Assembly (NCBI GenBank): GCA_036268875.1
Contig: DATATI010000008.1
Coordinates: 1-59,683, forward strand
DNA length: 59,683 nucleotides
Reading direction: 5' to 3'
DNA from: Polyangia bacterium
GTDB lineage: Bacteria > Myxococcota_A > Polyangia > Fen-1088
The notes under the pieces were generated by a model. The model was given only the letters and a program-made list of their open reading frames with translations, was not told where the DNA came from and made no database searches. Of this stretch, positions 25,607-34,300 are shown one piece after another. Each line of letters starts with the position of its first letter. Position 1 is the stretch's first letter. The position numbers and the translations under genes are program-made.

Positions 25607-27010
25607 TTAAGCCGACGGCAGGTGGCCCGCGGTCCAGCGATTGATGGCCACCAGGGCGCGGGGCCCGGTGCGATCGGCGGACGCGGCGATCATCAAGCCC
25701 AGCAGCAAGAGCGGGCTTATCAGGCGGCCGTACGAGAACGGAAAAAAGTCGAACGTCGGCAGCAAGTATTCCAGCAGGTAAGCCAGGCCGAAGATCGACC
25801 ACTGCCCGACCGACGTCAGCGCCGCCGCCGTCACCAGATACGGCAGCGCCGCGAACACGGCGTGGTGCTCCCAGACCAGCGGCGACATCATCTGCATCAG
25901 CACCAGCGTCGGCGGCAAGGCGTTCAAGAGCAGCGCCTCGGTCGACGGCGCGCCCTCGCCGGTGAAGGTCCGCGCCTGCACCGCGCGAACCGCAGCGGTG
26001 ATGGCCAGCGCCGCGATCAGCGCCTTGCCCACCAAGACCAGCGGCGCGACCAGGCCGTCGCCCGCCGCCAGCAGCAACACCGAGCCACGCACCCACGAAT
26101 CGACCGAGTTGTCGCGGAAGGTGAGGCCGTTGGCCTGATAGACGCTGGCCAGGTTGTGCAGGAAATCGTGGTACGGGCCGACGCCGCTCACCGCCACGGT
26201 GGCCGCGCCGATCGCCGCCAGCCAGACCACGAACCACGCCAACCAGCGCCAATCCCGCGCCAGCAAGATCAATCCCGCCAACAGCACGGGCGACACTTTG
26301 AAGTGCGCGGCCAGCGCCAACGCCAGCGCCGACAGCGCCCGGGCGCGCGGATACGCCAGCAGAAAGATGAAGATCAGGTTCACCACGTGCAGGTTCACCT
26401 GCGTGTAGCCGAGCGAGCGCAGGATCGGCACGTTCGCCACCATGAAAAGAAAGGTCGCCAGTGTCGCCGTCGCTCCGTTCAGAGCGTACCGGCGCAGCGC
26501 CAGCCGCAGCAGAAAATAGAAGGCGCCCAGCGAGAGGACGTTCAGCAGCCAGCACAGATCGAAGACCAGCTTTTCGCCGAGAAAGACAAACGGCCGCAGC
26601 ACAGTGGCCCAAAACGGGGGGTAAAGGTAACGGGCGTGCAGCGGCTCGCCGCGGGCCAGGTTGCGGGCGGCCAGAAAATAATCCTGCACATCACCGTAAA
26701 CGCCGCGCTCGCGCAGAACGTTGAGGTAGAGAAACGCCACGGCAAAAAAACCGATCGCTTCCAGCGCATTGCCCCGGTGCAAGCGCCCGCGCGCCAGCAG
26801 CAGGGCCAAAAGACCGCCCAGGCTCCAGGTCAGCGCCACGGCCAGCAAGGTGACGTTCAGATCGCTGAGCGGCCCGACCCGCAGCAGCTCGGCGGCGCCA
26901 TGCCGGCCTTTGATCGCCACCAGCGCCGCGGCGGTCAGCACGGCCACGGCGGTGGTGGCGCTCCACACCAGCAACGGCTGACGAATCCGTGCACCGGCGG
27001 GGACGGTCAC
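25607..27010 (-). CDS. GT87-like (DUF2029) polyprenyl-phosphate-dependent mannosyltransferase, membrane protein
   Basis: 467 residues from GTG at 27010, with about ten transmembrane helices. Matches the GT87/PimE-like layout: an early luminal loop with DVQDYFLAARNLARGEPLH and RYLYPPFWATVLRPF, where acidic catalytic residues of GT-C enzymes lie, and later WEHHAVFAALPYL. GT87 enzymes add mannose or related sugars from polyprenyl donors on the outer face of the inner membrane. It follows another polytopic protein on the same strand with a 4-base gap, and a polysaccharide lyase gene lies upstream, so cell-envelope glycan assembly is likely. Confidence 0.8.
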   Translation of the reverse strand: MTVPAGARIRQPLLVWSATTAVAVLTAAALVAIKGRHGAAELLRVGPLSDLNVTLLAVALTWSLGGLLALLLARGRLHRGNALEAIGFFAVAFLYLNVLRERGVYGDVQDYFLAARNLARGEPLHARYLYPPFWATVLRPFVFLGEKLVFDLCWLLNVLSLGAFYFLLRLALRRYALNGATATLATFLFMVANVPILRSLGYTQVNLHVVNLIFIFLLAYPRARALSALALALAAHFKVSPVLLAGLILLARDWRWLAWFVVWLAAIGAATVAVSGVGPYHDFLHNLASVYQANGLTFRDNSVDSWVRGSVLLLAAGDGLVAPLVLVGKALIAALAITAAVRAVQARTFTGEGAPSTEALLLNALPPTLVLMQMMSPLVWEHHAVFAALPYLVTAAALTSVGQWSIFGLAYLLEYLLPTFDFFPFSYGRLISPLLLLGLMIAASADRTGPRALVAINRWTAGHLPSA

Positions 27011-27014
27011 ACGG

Positions 27015-28295
27015 TCACGGTCCGGTGGGCGCCGTCGCGTATTGCGCCAGGCTGGTATACGAACGATTGACGTAAGCGAACGCGGTCAGGTTGTTGGCGC
27101 CGGCCAGGATCACCAGCGCCACCACCGCGCCCAGCACCACCGGCCGCAGGCGCGTGAACGTCCCCATCGCCGCCAGCAGCAGCACCAGCGGCACGAAGTG
27201 TGCGGCGTAAAGAAACGTCTCGGTGCCGTAGACGAGATGCACGGCCACCTGCGCCATCAGCGCCACACCCAGCAAAAGGCGCAGCATCAGGTGTTCGCGC
27301 ATGAACAAAGCCGACCCCACGCCGATCCCCAGCACCAAGATCCACAGCAGCGTCGCCGGCACCGCCAGTGGCCCGCCGGAGAACAGCGGCGAGCGTTGCA
27401 CGGACAGCATCAGGCGGTTGGCCCACACCGGATGGTCGATGGCCTGCACCTTGGGCATCACCACGCTGTTCAAGAACACCGCCCGCGCCACCGGCAGCGG
27501 TCCGCCGGTGACCTTGGGCCGCATGTGCTTGGTTTGTTTTTCCACCACGCCGACCGGGTTGCGAAAGAACAGCGTCGCCGTCGGGCACAATTTCTTTTGC
27601 GCGCCGTAAAGGACGCCCACGCAGACCAGCGCGACGGCGGTGACACCGACGATCCTTCTGGGCGATCGGGTGGCCAGTGCACCGCACACGCCGATCAGCC
27701 AGTTGGTGATGGTGCCGGCGACGGTCAGCACACTGGCCAGGACCAATGCCAGGTTCTGCCGCCACGGCTTTTCACCCGGCGCCACCGGCTGCCAGCCGAG
27801 GACCACCATCAGCAATCCCAGCGAGACAGTGAGACCGCTGAAGCTGAAGGTCTCCGGGATGGGAAACCACAGCAGCGTGCCGGCGCTGACCAGCATCAGC
27901 AGCGCGAAGCAGGTGGCGTCCGTGACCAGACAACCGACGAAACGCAGCAGCAGGAAAAAACTGCTCACCGCCAGCCCGGCGAGAATCGACAGAAACAGGC
28001 GCACCGCCGGTAGCGGCGCCAGGCCCATCGCCGCCCGGATGATCGAAACCCCGGCCACCGCCGGCAGAGAGAACAACGGGTGCAAGGCGGTGGTACGCGC
28101 CTCGTCGCTGTGCCGGTCGGTCATGTTGTTGAAGATCCGTCCTGAATCGGCGTCCAGCCAGAAGTCGATCGTGTCTTCTTTTGAGATGTTGTCCGGGACC
28201 TGCACGGCCAGGTGAAAATTCAACCCGCCGGCGATCAGGGCCAGCAAGGCCACGATGATCACGTCGGCGCGCGAGGGGATTTTTGGGGCCTGCAC
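27015..28295 (-). CDS. Polytopic membrane protein, probably GT-C-type
   Basis: 426 residues with about ten or eleven predicted helices. The first extracytoplasmic loop contains an acidic stretch (KEDTIDFWLDADSGRIF), as expected of GT-C glycosyltransferases that use lipid-linked sugars. I do not recognise the family. It stops four bases before the GT87 start, so the pair is coupled and may act on the same glycan. The 116 bases upstream (28296-28411) separate it from the MYXO-CTERM lyase gene; I see no clear promoter there. Confidence 0.65.
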   Translation of the reverse strand: MQAPKIPSRADVIIVALLALIAGGLNFHLAVQVPDNISKEDTIDFWLDADSGRIFNNMTDRHSDEARTTALHPLFSLPAVAGVSIIRAAMGLAPLPAVRLFLSILAGLAVSSFFLLLRFVGCLVTDATCFALLMLVSAGTLLWFPIPETFSFSGLTVSLGLLMVVLGWQPVAPGEKPWRQNLALVLASVLTVAGTITNWLIGVCGALATRSPRRIVGVTAVALVCVGVLYGAQKKLCPTATLFFRNPVGVVEKQTKHMRPKVTGGPLPVARAVFLNSVVMPKVQAIDHPVWANRLMLSVQRSPLFSGGPLAVPATLLWILVLGIGVGSALFMREHLMLRLLLGVALMAQVAVHLVYGTETFLYAAHFVPLVLLLAAMGTFTRLRPVVLGAVVALVILAGANNLTAFAYVNRSYTSLAQYATAPTGP

Positions 28296-28411
28296 CAGTT
28301 CTCTCCGTTCCTCCGGCGACGGCGCGCGAGAGGGGAAAGAACCCGCGCCTGGGCCCGTTTATAACACGGCCCTCCCGACGGGGAAGCGGGCCAGCGCGGA
28401 CCGGGCGCGGA

Positions 28412-31021
28412 TCAGCGCCGCCGGCGGCGCGCCATGACCAAGGCGCCAAGCCCGGCGACCAACAACGAAGATCCCGGCAGGCGGGGCGACGACGAGACCA
28501 CGCACCCGCAGCCGCCGACCAAGGAATTTCCGCCTGTCTCCGCTGGCCCGCTGCCGCCGGTGGAGCCACCATTGCCCGAGCTGTCACCATTGCCCGAACT
28601 GGCACCGTTGCCCGAGCTGCCGGCGGTGCCCGTGCTGCCACCGCCAGTACCGATGGGCGCCACGCCACCTCCGGGCGGCGGTCCGCTGGACGGCACGTCG
28701 GTGTCTTCGGTGGCCTTGCAGCCGTCGGCCACCGTCGACACTTGAAACATCAGCGGGTGTCCGGCGAAGCCCGCGCCGGCCGTGATGCTGACCGCGCACT
28801 GATCGTCGGCGACGGTGGCGGTGACCTGCGACTTGCCGTCGCCATCTTCAGGCGCGTCGAAGACGACGTGGCGGCCCGACGACGCGCCGGGCACGGCGTA
28901 GCTCAAGGTGTCGGCGGCTTTTCCTTCCATTGCGCTGGACGCCACGACATAGCTTTGCTTTGACCCGCGATAGACGGCGGCGCCGACGATGCCGCCGTTG
29001 GCCTTGCCCGGATCGTACGCCGGATCGTTCATCGAGCTGACGGTGGCCTGCGCCTCGGTCGCCCCCAGGCCGTCCAGGACGTGAACGGCTACCGCCCAGG
29101 GTCCCGGCACTTTCAGGAGATATTCGTCGACCGGGATGCGCACGTTGCTGCACGTTCCGTCGAAACAGTTGTCGTCCATCCCCGGCTTTACGATGGAAGG
29201 CGTTGCTCCCGACAGGAACACCGGGTGGATGGCCAGCGTCGAGGTGCCGACGGTCCCGGTCACAGCGGCGCCGTCGATCTTCAGCGTGCCCGCGGTGTTG
29301 GTGTGAAAGCTGACGTACATGTTGTGGGCGGCGTCGGCGGTGTGGACGCGATCGATGACGACGACCTCGCCTTCAGGCAGGAAGACCCATTCGCGGTGGG
29401 CGTAGGGAATGTCGCTGGGCGTGCTGGAGAAAGCGAACGCCTGGGCAAAGTCTCCGCGCGCCGCATAGACGCCGCTGTTTGTGCCGCGGGCCCAGGCAAG
29501 TTCGGCCTTGCTCCACGGCGTCTGGCTGGGCGCGTAGGTGCCTTTCACGGCGGGCGAATCGGCGGTCAGCGCGTTGGTCGGCAGCGTGCTGCGACAGCCA
29601 TACCCCGACGGATCGACGACCAGGTGGTCGCCGCCATGCGTGAAGACAAAGTTCGAGGCGTCAAAGTGATGATGATCCGAGTTCACCTGCGGCGCTGAAT
29701 CGAACGCGCCCCAGAACGCGTCCTGATCCCAACTCGAGCGGACGTACAGCGTCCGCGTCCCGCGCGCCAGGTACCACAACGGCGGCGCTGGCGTCTGCAT
29801 GGCGTAGCTTTGCGGGGCGGTCGTGCGTAGCTCGGCCAGCACGTCGCCGATGTACGGGGTCTTGCTGGCCTTGTCCAGCTTCTGCGCCACCTGCATCGAC
29901 TTGGCCCACGCCGCTGCTTGCTCGCTGGACGGCCCGGCCAGCACCGCCCCGACGATGCCGGAGTTCGGCGGCGCGTAGATGTTGTCACCGTTCTCGAAGT
30001 CGCCGCCGGGCAGATGGCCGTCCAGATGCGGGACTGTGCCGTAGGTGTAACGAAGGATCAGACTGTTGGTCCAGGCGTCCATTTCGGGCAGGACGGCGCC
30101 GTTTTCTTCCATCGCCCGCGTGGCCAGCGCGTATTCGAACACGCTCAGCGGGCCGTACTGCCAGCCCTCGCCCCAGTCGCCGCCCAACATGACGCCGGCG
30201 GCGGTGCCGGCGCCGGTGGTGCCGCCGGCGAGACCCTTTCCGATCAGCAATCCCGCAAAGAGATCGGTGTTGGTCTCGGTCCACAGTCGGTCAGCGTCGG
30301 CGCCGCCTTCACCGCCGAGGGCGATCGCCATCAACGTCTTGCCCAGCACGAAGCCGGCGTTGTAGTTCGAGCCCGCTTCCTCGTGGTGGTAGCCGTACTT
30401 CGTATAGTAGTCGGCCCAGTTCTGCATGCACGTCCGTGTCTGCGCCTTCAACGCGTCCGAAACGCCGGGTGCGCTGAACAGCCAGTCATAAGTCAGCGCG
30501 ACGTACGGTCCGTACCAGCGCATCGGATAGCCGGTGTCGTGGGTGACGGTGATGATCACCTTGGGCGGGCTGCCCGTCATTCCCTTGCTCGCCCAGTCCT
30601 GCCAGTTGGTGTCGACGCCGGCCACGCAGCCAAGCTTGTCGCCCAGGTTCTGATCGTCCTCCAGCGAGGCGGTCCAGTATTTGATCGACTGGGTCAGGTA
30701 CTCGGGCTTCTTCGTCGTCAGGTAGCCGAGGGCGCATTCCATGGCAGCATGGGGCCAGGTGTTGGCGTCGGCGCCGCCGCGGGGCGCGTAGCTCTTGGCG
30801 TTGTCGATGGTGTCTTGGCAACCAGCCACAAGGTTTGCCGCCGCCGTGCCCGCCATCTGCGCGTTCGCAGTGACGGCATCCAGGGTCTTGGCGTTCAGGA
30901 ACAAACGGGGGTGCGAACCAGATGGGGTGGGCGGGACATCGGCGCGCGCGACGCGAACCCCGCCGACCATCGCTGCCGCCACAATGATGAACGCCCAACG
31001 ACCTCGGAAAGAAACCTTCAT
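28412..31021 (-). CDS. Heparinase II/III-like polysaccharide lyase with MYXO-CTERM sorting tail
   Basis: 869 residues from ATG at 31021 (AGGAGG eight bases upstream); the frame is open further upstream but without a good site. Signal peptide ends near VRVARA. An alpha/alpha-barrel lyase-like domain covers about 40-430, and a heparinase II/III-like beta-sandwich follows, with DHHHFDASNFVFTHGGDHL and VVDPSGYG, which carry the conserved His and Asp. A Gly/Ser/Asn-rich linker then leads to a MYXO-CTERM tail: GGCGC, a Pro-containing spacer, a hydrophobic helix and MARRRRR at the end. MYXO-CTERM proteins are cleaved and lipid-linked to the cell surface. Substrate unknown; likely an acidic polysaccharide. 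Confidence 0.82.
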   Translation of the reverse strand: MKVSFRGRWAFIIVAAAMVGGVRVARADVPPTPSGSHPRLFLNAKTLDAVTANAQMAGTAAANLVAGCQDTIDNAKSYAPRGGADANTWPHAAMECALGYLTTKKPEYLTQSIKYWTASLEDDQNLGDKLGCVAGVDTNWQDWASKGMTGSPPKVIITVTHDTGYPMRWYGPYVALTYDWLFSAPGVSDALKAQTRTCMQNWADYYTKYGYHHEEAGSNYNAGFVLGKTLMAIALGGEGGADADRLWTETNTDLFAGLLIGKGLAGGTTGAGTAAGVMLGGDWGEGWQYGPLSVFEYALATRAMEENGAVLPEMDAWTNSLILRYTYGTVPHLDGHLPGGDFENGDNIYAPPNSGIVGAVLAGPSSEQAAAWAKSMQVAQKLDKASKTPYIGDVLAELRTTAPQSYAMQTPAPPLWYLARGTRTLYVRSSWDQDAFWGAFDSAPQVNSDHHHFDASNFVFTHGGDHLVVDPSGYGCRSTLPTNALTADSPAVKGTYAPSQTPWSKAELAWARGTNSGVYAARGDFAQAFAFSSTPSDIPYAHREWVFLPEGEVVVIDRVHTADAAHNMYVSFHTNTAGTLKIDGAAVTGTVGTSTLAIHPVFLSGATPSIVKPGMDDNCFDGTCSNVRIPVDEYLLKVPGPWAVAVHVLDGLGATEAQATVSSMNDPAYDPGKANGGIVGAAVYRGSKQSYVVASSAMEGKAADTLSYAVPGASSGRHVVFDAPEDGDGKSQVTATVADDQCAVSITAGAGFAGHPLMFQVSTVADGCKATEDTDVPSSGPPPGGGVAPIGTGGGSTGTAGSSGNGASSGNGDSSGNGGSTGGSGPAETGGNSLVGGCGCVVSSSPRLPGSSLLVAGLGALVMARRRRR

Positions 31022-31324
31022 GCGGACCGCCTCCTGCTGCGACTGCCCGGAAAAGCCCCGGGCTAGAGTAACTGACACGACTGACTGGGACCAAGCGCCA
31101 AAGTAAAGGCGCCTACCATTTGCGGTATTTGAACATACGGCCGTGGTGCGAGAACAACTGGTGGCCATAGTTGGTAAGTAGCCGTCTCAGGAGCTCTCAG
31201 TTCTCGCTGGCAGCAAGGAACAACACGGATTTCAACTATGCCGAATCCCTGTTTCTGGTCTGCCGTCTACGGTATTGTCGCGCACATGTGGCGGCGTAGG
31301 AATGACTCGGATGGGAGCGTAAGA

Positions 31325-34300
31325 ATGAAGTCATCAAGCGTGATGGGTAACGCTCGATGGGCAAGGAAATTCGCACTCATTTTTTCATCGGCTGCTGCGC
31401 TCATTGGCTGTAGCGGTGAAGACAAGAGAGCCGACTTCGACAGTGCTCACCGTTCGCTATCGACTATCAGCTACACGATGGCCGGCGACGAGCTGCGCAC
31501 GGGCTGGTACTCGGATCAGACGACGCTGGTCCCTGGCATCATCGGAAACGGCGGCTTCGGACAGATCTTCTCGGCGGTGGTCGACGGTCAGGTTTATGCC
31601 CAGCCTCTGGTTTCTGGGAACACTGTACTCATCGTCACCGAGACAAACCACGTCTATGGAATCGACGCCGGCAGCGGCGCGATCAATTGGACGCGGGCCC
31701 TTGGCAATGCCTTCGCCTCGACGGACATCGGCTGTCCCGATCTGGCACCCAGCATCGGCATCAGCGGCACGCCGGTCATCGACCAGGCCACCAATGCCGC
31801 TTACTTTTTCTCCAAGGCGTACGTCAGTGGAACCTCGGGCGCGGTGACCTGGACCGCCCACGCCGTCGATGTGGCCACCGGCAACGAACGCGCCGGTTTT
31901 CCCGTCGCCATCGCTGGCACGGCGGCGAACGATCCCGCGTCGACGTTCACCCCGCGCTCGCAAGCCCAGCGCACCGGTTTGCTGCTGCTCGACGGCGTCG
32001 TCTATGCCGGCTTCGGCAGCCACTGCGATCTGGCGCCGTGGTCTGGTTGGGTGGTCGGCGTTTCCACCGCCGGTGTCCTCAAGACCATGTGGACCACCAG
32101 CATCGGCGGCGGCATCTGGCAGGCTGGATCGGCGCTCGTCTCCGATGGTGACGGGCAGATCTTGTTCGCCACCGGCAATGGCAATTCGTCGTCGGGGACC
32201 ATCCCCGGCAAGACGCCGCCCAAGACGTTGGGCGAGTCGATTGTGCGGCTGACCGTGCAGGCTGACGGAAGCCTCAAGCCGGCCGACTTCTTCTCGCCCT
32301 ACGACGCTCAGGGACTGGACGGCTGGGACGCCGACTTTGGTGCTGGCGGCCCTGTCGGTCTGCCGGCGGGGACCTTCGGCACCACCCAGTATCCGCACCT
32401 GATGGTGGCCGCCGGCAAGGAGGGTTACGTCTACTTGCTCGACCGCGACAACCTGGGCGGCATCGGCAACGGTCCCAGCGCATCGGACGCGGTGGTCAGC
32501 CGTATCGGCCCGAACGGCGGCGTGTGGTCCCGGGCAGCGGTTTGGCCCGGCGACGGCGGCCTGCTGTTCATCCCCACCGCGTCGGGCGGCGGCGACTCGG
32601 TGGGCAGCTCCGGCTTCCTGCGCGTCTATCAATATGGCGTCGACGGCACCGGCAAACCATCGCTGAGTCTGAAGGGCACGTCGTCCGATCGTTTCGGCTA
32701 CACCACCAGCGCGCCCATCGTCACCTCGAACGGAACGCAGTCGGGCACGGCGCTGGTGTGGATCATCTGGGCGCCCGGTTCTGACGGCACCGGCGCGCAG
32801 CTTCGCGCGTACGATCCGCTTCCGGTCAACGGCGTGCCGCAGCTGCGCTTCAGCGCGCCCATCGGCACCTCGGCTAAGTTCGTTCCGCCGGGCGTGGGGG
32901 CCGGTCGTCTCTACATCGGCACGCGCGACGGGCACGTACTCGGCTTCGGAACGCCCACGCCGGCGCCGCTGACCGGCTCGGGCACCGATTTCGGGACCGT
33001 GCTGCTGGGTCAATCGGCGACCGCCACGCTGACCGTGACCGCGACGGCGGCGGTGACAGTCACCAGCGTCAGCAGCGGCAGCGGCGTGTTCGCCGTCCAG
33101 CCGACCGCGCCGGCGCTGCCGGCCGCTTTATCGACGGGCGGCAAGTTGAGCATTCCGATCATCTTCACGCCGACTGTCACCGGTATGGTGGCGGGGACCA
33201 TCTCGCTGGCCACGTCGGGCGGCGCCTTCCCGTTGTCGGTGGCCGGTCGCGGCGTCTCGCCGTTGCCCGCGCTGACCACGACACCGGCGATGCTCAGCTT
33301 GGGTGGCACGCAGCCGGGCGGGCACCTGTCCGGGGCGGTCAGCCTGTCGAACACGGGCGGTACGGCGTTGACCATCAATTCCATCAGCCCGCCGGGCGCG
33401 CCTTTCGGCATCAGCGGAGCGCCGGCAGTGGGTTCGACGCTGGCGTCGGGCGCGCAGGTGATCATGACGGTCACGTTTGATCCGCAGGCGCTGGGCACGT
33501 TCAATGGCACGCTGGCGGTGACGTCGACCGGTGGCAACGTCACCATTCCGTTGACCGGCCTGTGCGCGCCGGCCGGCCACCTGACCATCACCCCACCCAG
33601 CCTGGACTTCGGCACCGTCGGTGTGGGCGCCACCAAAGCCCTGCAGTTCACCATCACCAACGACGGCGGCGGTCCGGTGAACATTCTCAAGTCCAAGCCG
33701 CCCGCCCTGGGCGTGTTCGTCGCTAACTCGGCGCTGGCCGAAGGCACCACGATGGCGGCGGGCGCCTCGTTGACCGAGACCATCACCTATTCGCCGACGC
33801 AAGCCGGGGCGCAGTCGGATTCGTGGACTATCAACGGTGACGACACCGGCGGCCTGCACATGGTCGCCTTCACCGGCGCCGCCGGCGCCGATCTGACAGC
33901 GGTGGGAACGCCGATCGCCCTCATCATGAGCCCCACCGGCGGCAGCAACCATAACCTGTCGGTCATTCACGACGGCATCTTCCCAGCGCAAGGCTCGACC
34001 GACGTCACCGTCGAGTACGACACTTACAACGGCGATTCCGTTCGCGCCGAAGATTGGCTCGGCTATCAGTTTGGCGGCCTGCAGACCTTCGGCGCTGTCA
34101 CGTTCCAGGGCGGCGTGCAGTTCTTCGACGGCGGCTGGTTCGTGTCGATGAAGTTGCAGGTGCGCCAGAACGGCGTCTGGACGGACGTACCCGGCTTGAC
34201 TGTCACGCCGGCCTACCCGGGCAACGACGGCGTCAGCTACCGGACCTTCCAGCTCGGCTTTCCCGCCGTGGTGGGCGACGCCATCCGCGTCGACGGCGTG

